Shown here piece after piece: positions 1 to 8,311 of a stretch of DNA of 10,000 nt (the stretch's first letter is position 1; every line of letters begins with the position of its first letter). Under the pieces are notes generated by a model. That model worked only from the letters and a program-made list of their open reading frames with translations, was not told where the DNA came from and did not search any database. The DNA lies in the NCBI RefSeq assembly GCF_964340395.1, contig NC_135558.1, forward strand, positions 872,501 to 882,500. Reading direction: 5' to 3'. This DNA comes from Glandiceps talaboti. Its lineage: Eukaryota; Hemichordata; Enteropneusta; Spengelidae. The position numbers and the translations under genes were made by a program.

Positions 1-73
1 GTAATGTATACTACTTGTTGATGTCATCCAACAACAACACTTACCAATCCAGTCAGAGTAATGTATACTACTT
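1..73. repeat. Short direct repeat pair
   Basis: The 16-base string GTAATGTATACTACTT occurs at 1-16 and again at 58-73, a 57-base offset. A third partial copy (TAATGTATA) follows at about 74-82. The bases between the two full copies are not repeated in this window, so this may be the edge of a tandem array that continues to the left. No gene is visible here. Confidence 0.55.
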
Positions 74-150
74 TAATGTATATAGGCAATATTGGTATAA
101 CCAACCCACACAGATGTTTGTTGTATTACCTCCCTTTCAGTGCTTTTCAT

Positions 151-710
151 TTTGATTTATTTTCAGTATACACATTGGTTTTGTAGCATGTCATTTCAGC
201 ATGTATATTGGCCTCTTAGATAATCAGTGGCTTTCAATTTCACTGTTTTTCATCTCTCCCAATGAAATTGAAGCATTTTCAAGCTGTATATGTTAGCATG
301 CCCCCCCCCCCCATTACAATCGCCATTATTCAGCAACAAATTGACCAATCATAGCAATCCTTTTATAGCTGCCATGTCAACTGTTTTTCCAACATGGCTG
401 CCTCCAACACCAACGTTAACTTTGAAGTACAAAGGTGCTTCAATATAAAAGATGTTGATACAATAGCAAAAGTGAACCAATGCCATTTAGGGGTGTCACA
501 GAATCAGCCGTTGTTGTCTTTAAAAGTAGTAAACACAACTGGGCACTCAATTGGGCATCCAGTTGTCAATGGCAGCCAATCAGGTTAACCATATAGGGGC
601 ATGCTAACATATACATCTTTGAAAGCTCTGACTTCAAGGGGAGAGATGAAAAACAGTGAAGTCAAAACCTATTGCTTTGATTTCAGCATATATAATGGTT
701 TTGTAGCATT
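151..710. repeat. Flanking direct repeats around the foldback element
   Basis: A segment reading roughly TTTCAGTATACACATTGG followed by TTTTGTAGCAT (151-190) recurs in the same orientation at 676-710, with a few substitutions and a 4-base length difference near its start. The first 18 bases recur a third time at 194-211. The copies bracket the inverted-repeat element at 241-658. They are too long and too diverged to be an ordinary target-site duplication, so they may instead be part of a larger, older repeat unit. Confidence 0.5.
241..658. repeat. Long imperfect inverted-repeat (foldback) element
   Basis: The outer left arm (241-304) begins CACTGTTTTTCATCTCTCCC and ends TGTATATGTTAGCATGCCCC. 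The right arm (596-658) is its reverse complement with a limited number of mismatches. A second, inner inverted pair continues the symmetry: GCTGCCATGTCAACTG at 368-383 against CAGTTGTCAATGGCAGC at 560-576. The two pairs together suggest one long palindromic element with an extra 40-50 bases on the left side of the centre. A run of 12 C (301-312) sits exactly at the inner edge of the outer left arm. CCAAT-type motifs occur at 343-349 and 576-582. This is the usual structure of a foldback or MITE-type non-autonomous DNA transposon. No transposase is present, and I could not define a clean target-site duplication. An open frame at 394-588 lies inside it and is not convincing as a gene. Confidence 0.7.
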
Positions 711-947
711 TTATGATACTTGAAATTACAACTACATATAGATCAATAGTTAGTTTTTTCACCTATTGAGAATATTTTTCACTATTGCAAGTCAGGGCAT
801 ATTTATCTGGTGACATAAAGAAGCTAGTGGTTAAATTACGATGATGACAGTCTCCTTCATTCAATTAACCTGTAGGTGACACCATATACCCATACTTCAT
901 AATTTCACAACATAGACTCGTAAGTCAAGTCTTGTGTCTTGTTATGC

Positions 948-988
948 TAAATCTCACACCACTACTAGACGTTAGTGGTATGAGGTTA
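948..988. repeat. Hairpin-forming inverted repeat
   Basis: The left arm at 948-964 (ending CACCACTA) pairs with the right arm at 973-988 (starting TAGTGGT). About 15 positions match, with one bulge and an 8-base loop. Its function is unknown. It lies 30 bases upstream of a second hairpin. Confidence 0.5.
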
Positions 989-1017
989 AATGTACTAATA
1001 AAAAAGATGCCCATTCT

Positions 1018-1056
1018 AAGCTAGAAATACTTCTTTTAAAAAAGAAGTTTCAGCTT
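1018..1056. repeat. Hairpin-forming inverted repeat with perfect core
   Basis: The core at 1029-1048 is ACTTCTTTT, two A bases, then AAAAGAAGT, a perfect 9-base stem. The pairing extends outward, with small bulges, to AAGCT at 1018-1022 and its complement ending at 1056. It could be a relic of a small inverted-repeat transposon or a chance palindrome. There is no T-run or gene end that would make it a terminator. Confidence 0.5.
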
Positions 1057-3156
1057 TAATTTGTTTCCATAGTAATTCAGTAGAACAATGGTTTGAATCT
1101 TTCGCTAGTTTTGCACCACACGCAGACTTTTGGGGTTTTCATTTTTTTTGCCCTCCTGTTTATTTTGTTTAGTTTTCTTTGCTTTGCTCTTGTTTGAATA
1201 TTATTCCATTCATAGAATCTGTACAGAAATTGTACAGAAATTATAGGTTGAAGTATGACAGGCTATTGAAAAGAGAAGTTGTATATAAACATTACACAGA
1301 AGGTAACATTAATAAATAGGATATTAAGTTCTCCATACCAGCATTCAAAATATTGCCATGAAATTCCACATGGCAGTGCCACCATATATGGTATTGTTAG
1401 TCAGGCATACAGGGTGTAACATATCGGTATCTTCTAAACATTTAAGTCATCAAGCCTTTATGGTGACAGAACAGCGGCTATCCCTTGCGCATACTATTGA
1501 GTTATACAACTACTGAGAACACACTATTCAAATGGTGATCAAAATTCCAATTTGAGTTCATTCAATTTCATATAAAATCTTTGGCCTAAGTGAGTTATAT
1601 TTTGAAATTTGTGAAGGAGTGTTCTCCTCTGAAGGGTCTCACATTATAACTAATTTGCAGTGCACCCAATTTCATCTAAACTGAGTCGCCAAAATACATA
1701 CATGCAATTTGATATACAGTACTGTAATCTATCTAGTTATGTTAACACAAGTGGTCTGATCTTAAAGGTGGCAGCTCATATATGGAGATAGTGTGTTGAA
1801 TCACATGTGTCTGCCATCATTGCCTGCAGTATGTCTCATCATATATTTAATATTTCCTGTAATAGGCTGAAAAATGTGATGTGATGTAATCAACTTTCAG
1901 TTATTTAATTAAAACTTGCAGTAAGAGGGTCAACTTGATCTCTTGCTGAAATGTCTGAATACTTTTCCTTGTAAAATGCCAAACTCTATCAAGAAAATTT
2001 CCATTTAAAAATTCTGAATTCATATTTGAAAATGACTGTTTACTGCATGCTGTGAAACAATTTGAATTATGTATATTGTGCAGTGTGTGGACAAAGTTGA
2101 TGATAAGATGTACTAGCATCTATGTAGCCACAACATGGAAACCCCACCATCATCATCATCGCATCACACAAGTTATGGACAAAATTACACACCAAAGACA
2201 CATCTCAGTCATTTACATGCATTTTATAATACCCTGTACTGCCCTGGCAATATACTAAACAGTAGAATACAAAGCATTCTAGGTTTAAGACTTTTTTTTC
2301 AATCATTGTATAATTACTAAAGAACATATTATTTAGTATTAATGGTCACAGTCCTGCCAAATAGTATTTAGAGAGTATTTGATCTAGCCAAAATTTTGTG
2401 AAAAAATATGTACTGGACAAAATTGATACTACACAAAAGTTGAATATTACTCACTGTATAGCTAAATGTCAGAATTTTTTATATGCAAATTAAAAACAGT
2501 ACCTGTTCTGATGACTACTATAAGCATGTAAACTGATATCAATTTTATTCTGTAACTTGTAAGCGCAAAATAAAAGTTGCATTGTTGTAGATTAGGTTTG
2601 AAAGTAAGTGATTTGTACTCAAGTTCCCAAGTTTTGAAAATTTCATCCACATTTTCAAGAAATGTCTAGAAAACTGTAAGATTTTATTAGATTTCTTGTT
2701 TCTCATGTTCTGTTACCATAGTGATGATGCTTTTGCCCAACAAGCAAACATATTCCAAATCATTTATGAGACAGATACTGATTCATTTAATCAAGCAAAC
2801 CTTGCAAACATGATAAGGTAGCAGTGTCCTTTAATGAAAACATCAACCAGTAAATGGATGCAATTTGTTATTTGGTTTAAAATCTACCAACTATGTCAGA
2901 TGATGTCATTGGCATCATCACATGATCAGAATCAACAAGGAGGGTGGAGATGTGGGGCATAATCTCTATTGGTGGACAATGTCTGTCAATCACAAAGAGA
3001 TAGATTGCATGGTAGACTTAGATGTATCTGAGTGGATTTCAGGTGTTGCTATGTGAAAGTGTAATATATTTCTAGGTTTGAATGCAAAACTCTACCAGTG
3101 CGAAGGCAGGCTAAGACAGCATAGGTTTTATTCGCAGACTATTTTGTAATCTGTAA

Positions 3157-4236
3157 CCACTCAGTCTCCTGTAACAATTGATAGGACCACCCAGTCTACT
3201 GTAACTATTGATAGGACCACCCAGTCTCCTGTAACTATTGATAGGGCCACCCAGTCTCCTGTAACTATTGATAGGACCACCCAGTCTCCTGTTACAATTG
3301 ATAGGACCACCCAGTCTACTGTAACTAATGATAGGACCACCCAGTCTACTGTAACTATTGATAGGACCTCACAGTCTCCTGTAACAATTAAGACCACCCA
3401 GTCTCCTGTAACTATTGATAGGACCACACAGTCTCCTGTAACAATTAAGACCACCCAGTCTCCTGTAACTAATGATAGGACCACCCAGTCTACTGTAACT
3501 ATTGATAGGACTACCCAGTCTCCTGTAACTATTGATAGGACTACCCAGTCTCCTGTAACTATTGATAGGACCACCCAGTCTCCTGTAACAATTAAGACCA
3601 CCCAGTCTCCTGTAACTATTGATAGGACCACCCAGTCTCCTGTAACAATTAAGACCACCCAGTCTCCTGTAACAATTAAGACCACCCAGTCTCCTGTAAC
3701 TATTGATAGGACTACCCAGTCTCCTGTAACTATTGATAGGACCACCCAGTCTCCTGTAACAATTAAGACCACCCAGTCTCCTGTAACAATTAAGACCACC
3801 CAGTCTCCTGTAACTATTGATAGGACTACCCAGTCTCCTGTAACTATTGATAGGACTACCCAGTCTCCTGTAACTATTGATAGGACCACCCAGTCTCCTG
3901 TAACAATTAAGACCACCCAGTCTCCTGTAACTATTGATAGGACCACACAGTCTCCTGTAACAATTAAGACCACCCAGTCTCCTGTAACTAATGATAGGAC
4001 CACCCAGTCTACTGTAACTATTGATAGGACTACCCAGTCTCCTGTAACTATTGATAGGACCACCCAGTCTACTGTAACTATTGATAGGACCACCCAGTCT
4101 ACTGTAACTATTGATAGGACTACCCAGTTTCCTGTAACTATTGATAGGACCACCCAGTCTCCTGTAACTATTGATAGGACCACACAGTCTCCTGTAACAA
4201 TTAAGACCACCTAGTCTCCTGTAACTATTGATAGGA
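3157..4236. repeat. Minisatellite, 37 units of 30 or 27 bp
   Basis: I count 37 contiguous units over exactly 1080 bases: 27 units of 30 bp and 10 of 27 bp. A unit starts CCACCCAGTCTCCTGTAAC and continues either TATTGATAGGA (30-bp type) or AATTAAGA (27-bp type). The short units begin at 3367, 3424, 3571, 3628, 3655, 3742, 3769, 3886, 3943 and 4180. Because both lengths are multiples of three, one frame stays open on each strand. Plus strand: T-T-Q-S-P-V-T-I-D-R, or V-T-I-K-T-T-Q-S-P for the short unit, open from 3150 to 4211. Minus strand: a hydrophobic V-V-L-S-I-V-T-G-D-W repeat at 3161-4210. Neither frame has an ATG. The plus frame has a TAA at 3147-3149 and ends at TAG 4212-4214. A simple non-coding minisatellite is the default reading; an exon encoding a Thr/Ser/Pro-rich repeat is the alternative. 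Confidence 0.95.
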
Positions 4237-5770
4237 CCACAGTTTCAAATGAACAAAAATTCATTCAAAGTCAATCTCAGGAAGTATATGCGGTGTTTTG
4301 AACAAAGCCACAAAAAAGTGATGTATGTAGAGATAATCTTCAAATAGTCTTGACATGCATTATCTACAATTTGTGAGAATACAGACCATAATATGCACTA
4401 CATGTAGACACCCAAATCAAACAAGCATCTCAAGTGGATGAAAAACATGTACTGATCCTTAGCATCAAAAATAACAAGTCAACAAATGTATAACTTAATG
4501 TAGAGTGTAGTTGAAATTATGAATTTAAGTATATTTTCAATTCTGAATAAGATATGTCAAATATTGTTTTTGTATTTGTATCCACAAAGTAGCATTATAG
4601 CAAATGCAAACGTCAAAGTCCATATTCTTGTGCCAATTTTAACCTTTGTGTTACCATGATTACTTCACCTTCTGTGAATTTCTGGGTGAATTTCTTTTTT
4701 CATTCATTGATATGTATTATTGTCTATTTAAAAATTCATGGACGAGAACCATTTATTATGATTTTCCCAGAAGTTATATAAAACTGTCATTTATGATTTT
4801 CCTACAAGTGATTCATCCAAACTTGTAATATACATGTCTTTCTTGTGTACAGCTCTGTAGCATGACCCTTTTATTTTGACTTGCTGTCCAATAACTAATG
4901 ATTTCCATTTCGCCATTCCACGCCCAAAGTGAGAATGAGTCTTGACTGGTCCCTGCATTCAAATTTTACAACAAATGCTACTAGTTATTTTCATCCAAGG
5001 TTCAAGACCCACTTCACATTAGGGTTAAAATCGAGATGTGAAAAACAGTTGTTTGGCAGAACTCTAGACAAGCTTGGTCCAGAACAAAAGAATGATCCTA
5101 TGTCATCCTTACTAATGTAACACTAATGTGGGAATAAGAAATTTGGCCCTCTCTTCTGGTGATAGAGCAAGGGGAAGATAAAACAAAATCTGACTAGCTG
5201 TCCCCTTACATGTAAAATCAAGTTTATTTTGTGAATAACCTTAATGGAGTTTTCAAATTTTTGTACAATGTAATGTACAGGATGAACTACAGGGTTACAC
5301 AAATCTTTAAAATTCTTTTGAAATGGCTATGATGGTTTGCAGATTGTCATATTTACTCAGGCAATTGCAATGTACAGTACATGCATGAAAATAAAAATTT
5401 ACACAAATACTACCTTTGAGTGTTGGTGCATGATATGATGTGTATGAAACTGTATGGAGTATAGGAACTCGGTTGTTTCATGTCTCAGTTTGTGTTAAAG
5501 ACAAATATTTAAGCAAGACTGAATTACAAACAGTTGTTATATATGTGCACAACCAGCCAAGAAATACTATTATGCAAGATGATCAGATCTATGGTATTGG
5601 TCTATAACTGTTATTTTGATCAAAATACGGATGCTATTTGCCGGGGATCGAATGGGTGTCTAAAAGTGTTTGTCAAAGGGCACAAAGATTTCAATCACAA
5701 AAAACACTCATAGAAACCCTGACCATGCCTATATTATCTACATAGTTTTAAGCAAACATACATATTAATG
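4237..5770. other. Non-coding AT-rich stretch, no gene recognised
   Basis: The array ends in a partial unit at 4237-4245 and ordinary AT-rich sequence follows. Short open frames at 4646-4828 and 4929-5120 have no recognisable domain and no convincing flanking splice sites. Small direct repeats are visible: GTGAATTTCT twice near 4674-4690, and a roughly 25-base segment starting CATTTAT and containing TATGATTTTCC at 4750 and again at 4788. Palindromic TGTACA motifs lie near 5263-5280 and 5371-5382. I see nothing else. Confidence 0.55.
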
Positions 5771-6258
5771 CAATTTATCAAAGTAAAATCCCTAGCAACC
5801 AAAACTTTGCTCGTAGCAACTGTCAAGCTAAAGTGTCATGCCAAATTAAGTATATTATGAATTCATAGCAACCATGGGCCTAGCTACTGCAATTTATCAA
5901 AGTAAAGTCCCTGACAACCAAGACTTTGCTTGTAGCAATTGCCTAGCTAAAGTGTCTTATGCCAATCAAGTATATTGTGAATTCATAGCAACCGTGGTCT
6001 TAGCAACTGCAATTCATCAAAGTAAAATCGCTGGCAACCAAGACTCTTCTCGTAGCAACTGCCTAGCTAAAGTGTCATGCCAAATCAAGTTGACAAGTAT
6101 ATTGTGAATTCATAGCAGCCAGGGCCTTAGCAACTGCAATTTATCAAAGTAAAATCTCTGGCAACCAAGACTCAGCTCGTAGCAACTGCCTACCTAAAGT
6201 GTCTTGTACCAAATCAAGTATATTGCGAATTCATAGCAAAACAGGGTCTAAGCAACTG
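5771..6258. repeat. Four tandem copies of a ~120-bp unit
   Basis: The copies begin at 5771 (119 bp), 5890 (120 bp), 6010 (127 bp) and 6137 (122 bp). Each opens with CAATTTATCAAAGTAAA or a one-base variant and closes near CATAGCAACC and TAGCAACTG. The third copy carries a short insertion containing TTGACA. Within each unit the motif (G/A/C/T)TAGCAAC recurs about every 20-50 bases, so the unit itself may be built from a smaller ancestral repeat. The copies are diverged, with substitutions and small indels, which suggests an old array. An open frame at 5874-6107 crosses copies 1 to 3 and is a by-product of the repeat. Confidence 0.85.
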
Positions 6259-6548
6259 CAAATTCGAGTTGATTGTTTCTCTTATAATAGCATAGAATTT
6301 ATCGATTTCAGTAAAATCAATTGTTGTACAGCTTTATTGCCGATTTTTCTGTTAATGAAGACAGTGCAAACACAAACTCCAACTGGGCATCATTCATTTT
6401 CCTGGTTGAACAAATATCAAGATAATACTGTTATTATCATACTTTCATAATAATGCCTCGGATGAAAATAAAATCGACTTGTCATGTATATAGAACGAGT
6501 CTCTGTAAGTTTAGAATGTGTTCGATTCTGAGGGTGCCGGTGGTGTAG
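6259..6548. other. Unassigned stretch before the candidate exon
   Basis: The first part is AT-rich. From about 6450 the sequence gains CpG dinucleotides (CCTCGG, ATCGAC, AACGAG, TTCGAT, GCCGG), unlike the rest of the left half. A 31-codon frame opens at ATG 6453 (M-P-R-M-K-I-K-S...) and runs to a TAG at 6546. It contains a perfect donor-like CT|GTAAGT at about 6507. This could be a promoter-proximal or 5' region, but I recognise no product. Confidence 0.3.
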
Positions 6549-6555
6549 CCTTAAG

Positions 6556-6678
6556 TTGTCCGAGGAAAGTGTCGAACCTCTTTCCCCGCCAATCAAAATA
6601 AAACTAAACACATCCACTTTCGGTAAACAAAGTGAACAGTACCAAATAGAGAAAATAATAAGAAGTGGACTGCAGTAT
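6556..6678 (+). CDS. Candidate internal exon, unknown protein
   Basis: A plus-strand frame open from 6532 reads S-E-E-S-V-E-P-L-S-P-P-I-K-I-K-L and continues for 41 codons. It ends at CAGTAT|GTAAGG, a strong splice donor, with the exon ending on a codon boundary. AG dinucleotides at 6547-6548 and 6554-6555 are possible acceptors, though the pyrimidine tract before them is weak. The composition (Ser, Glu, Lys, Pro, Ile) looks like a real hydrophilic protein segment, and the region is CpG-richer than its surroundings. No in-frame ATG lies upstream after the TGA at 6529, so an upstream exon would be needed. I do not recognise the family. The donor leads straight into the 64-bp repeat array, and the next gene is on the opposite strand, so partner exons are not visible. 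It may be a chance open frame. Confidence 0.25.
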
Positions 6679-6703
6679 GTAAGGTGTTGGGTTAGGGGAG
6701 AAC

Positions 6704-7657
6704 GTGACAGTTGTATTAGTAACCTTATGTGTATATCTATGAGTGCCATCAATCAGTTGAAATTAAGGTGACAGTTGTATTAGTAACCTTATATGAATAT
6801 CTATGAGTGCCACCAACCAGTCGAAATTAGGGTGACAGTTGTATTAGTAACCTTATATGTATATCTATGAGTACCATCAGCCAGTCGAAATTAAAGTGAC
6901 AGTTGTATTAGTAACCCATATGAATATCTATGAGTGCCATCAACCAGTCGAAATTAGGGTGACAGTTGTATTAGTAACCCTATATGTATATCTATGAGTG
7001 CCATCAACCAGTCGAAATTAAGGTGACAGTTGTAGTAACCATATATGCATATCTATGAGTCGCATCAACCAGTCGAAATTAAAGTGACAGTTGTATTAGT
7101 AACCTTATATGTATATCTATGAGTGCAATCAACCAGTCGAAATTAGGGTGACAGTTGTATTAGTAACCCTATATGTATATCTATGAGTGCCATCAACCGG
7201 TCGAAATTAAGGTGACAGTTGTATTAGTAACCCTATATGTATATCTATGAGTGCCATCAACCGGTCGAAATTAAGGTGACAGTTGTAGTAACCATATATG
7301 CATATCTATGAGTGCCATCAACCGGTCGAAATTAAGGTGACAGTTGTATTAGTAACCCTATATGCATATCTATGAGTGCCATCAACCGGTCGAAATTAAG
7401 GTGACAGTTGTATTAGTAACCCTATATGTATATCTATGAGTGCCATCAACCAGTCGAAATTAAAGTGACAGTTGTATTAGTAACCCTATATGTACATTTG
7501 TATATCTATGAGTGCCATCAACCGGTCGAAATTAGGGTGATAGTTGTATTAGTAACCTTATGTGTATATCTATGAGTGCCATCAACCAGTCGAAATTAGG
7601 GTGATAGTTGTAGTAACCTTATATGCATATCTATGAGTGCCATCAACCAATCGAAAT
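6704..7657. repeat. Minisatellite, 15 units of ~64 bp
   Basis: The units start with GTGACAGTTGTATTAGTAAC at 6704, 6768, 6832, 6896, 6959, 7023, 7084, 7148, 7212, 7276, 7337, 7401, 7465, 7537 and 7601. They continue through ATATGTATATCTATGAGTG and end CATCAACCAGTCGAAATTA. Most are 64 bp. Units 6, 10 and 15 lack three bases (TTGTAGTAAC instead of TTGTATTAGTAAC). Unit 4 is 63 bp. Unit 13 is 72 bp owing to an internal 8-base insertion that partly repeats TGTATAT. The 64-base period is not a multiple of three, so the array is not coding. It lies between the candidate exon at 6556-6678 and the 3' end of the minus-strand protease gene. Confidence 0.95.
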
Positions 7658-7708
7658 AATTCAAATACGACATTGTACATTTAATATGGTGTATATCTCG
7701 ACACTGAA

Positions 7709-7714
7709 TTTATT
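7709..7714 (-). promoter_or_regulatory. Poly(A) signal AATAAA of the protease gene
   Basis: TTTATT on the plus strand reads AATAAA on the minus strand, about 120 bases after the stop codon at 7833-7835. It is the first canonical AATAAA downstream of the stop. Cleavage would be expected at roughly 7680-7700, just before the 64-bp repeat array. The assignment rests on position and motif only. Confidence 0.5.
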
Positions 7715-7832
7715 TTAAAAGTTTCTACTTTACATTGAGCTGATTCAGGAAAGGGAAAGTTGAAGAAATCTAAACAATATGCAATGTAACATTTGGCAAT
7801 GATTATAGAGCATCTCAGATGGCTCTTCATTT

Positions 7833-8039
7833 TTACATATTAATCATATTGTATTCAATCCATTCGACGACACTTGACACTTTGCCATACAAACCGGGAA
7901 GATCTGGAAGGCCACATTTATGGCCAGCCGATGTACGGTCACCAATGACTCCCATCAGATACCATCTCTCATCGTCTGGGTTCGGGTCCTGTTCATCCTG
8001 TACGGGTCGGTACCATACCATTGGACCTCCATCATCAAC
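7833..8039 (-). CDS. Last exon of an S1 serine protease homolog (catalytic Ser replaced by Asp)
   Basis: This exon encodes the final 68 residues of a trypsin/chymotrypsin-like (S1) domain and ends at TAA 7833-7835. It starts V-D-D-G-G-P-M-V-W-Y, which aligns with the active-site motif G-D-S-G-G-P. It continues R-W-Y-L-M-G-V-I-G (family: W-x-L-x-G-I-V-S-W-G), K-C-G-L-P (Cys220), P-G-L-Y-G-K-V-S-S (family: P-G-V-Y-T-R-V-S) and V-V-E-W-I-E-Y (C-terminal helix). In chymotrypsin numbering Ser195 is Asp, Gly193 is Val, and the Ser214-Trp215-Gly216 strand is altered; Asp194, Gly196, Gly197 and Gly226 are kept. About 12 extra residues, rich in Asp, Glu and Pro, lie between M-V-W-Y and R-W-Y-L. The exon start follows the acceptor TACGAAG, preceded by a pyrimidine-rich CCTCTCTGT. 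It is the only AG between there and the upstream in-frame stop at 8076-8078. S1 proteins of this kind are normally secreted or extracellular. The domain half is intact, so I favour a non-catalytic homolog over a pseudogene. Confidence 0.88.
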   Translation of the reverse strand, partial: VDDGGPMVWYRPVQDEQDPNPDDERWYLMGVIGDRTSAGHKCGLPDLPGLYGKVSSVVEWIEYNMINM

Positions 8040-8273
8040 CTTCGTATTACAGAGAGGAATATGTAAAACATTCGTTCAAAGTATTACTAGCATGTTCTCT
8101 TTCTAAAGGAAAACAAATGAGATGGAACTATACATTTAAACACACATTGATCTAAATGATTTCAACAGAACTATTTTACCTTCATTATTGAGTTAGGGCT
8201 TGAGTTTATGTTATGTTTCTGACTGACCCTTTCTGTATCTTTGCCTCATTTAGTCGGAGAGGCTATGTTATGG

Positions 8274-8311
<38 letters not shown>

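Larger units (their letters stand above)
714..3156. other. Non-coding AT-rich stretch, no gene recognised
   Basis: All open frames here are short, carry no recognisable domain, and overlap on opposite strands as expected by chance in AT-rich DNA. Small local palindromes are present: the two hairpins listed separately, TGCCATG...CATGGCA at 1354-1375 with a perfect ACCATATATGGT at 1381-1392, and GATGATG...CATCATC near 2900. I see no tRNA, rRNA or transposon protein. The stretch is intergenic or intronic. Confidence 0.6.

Noticed and set aside
394-588. 64-codon frame with a good start context (AACATGG) inside the foldback element
   Set aside because: It has no recognisable domain, it lies wholly within an inverted-repeat element, and part of it is complementary to the other arm. 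It could be a real small frame, but I cannot support it.
3161-4210. 349-codon minus-strand frame across the 30/27-bp array as a real protein
   Set aside because: It has no ATG (its first codon is GTG). It is a monotonous hydrophobic repeat produced by a period divisible by three, and the plus-strand reading has more silent variation.
4929-5120. 63-codon plus-strand frame
   Set aside because: It has no family resemblance and no clear splice sites or promoter. Its length is expected by chance.
5874-6107. 77-codon frame across the 120-bp copies
   Set aside because: It arises because copy 2 is 120 bp, a multiple of three. It breaks in copy 3 after the indel and has no protein features.
6704-7657. 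CRISPR-like array
   Set aside because: The whole 64-bp unit repeats with no variable spacers, and the context is eukaryotic. It is a minisatellite.
7819-8106. 95-codon plus-strand frame
   Set aside because: It is the antisense shadow of the last protease exon, which has clear S1 motifs on the minus strand.
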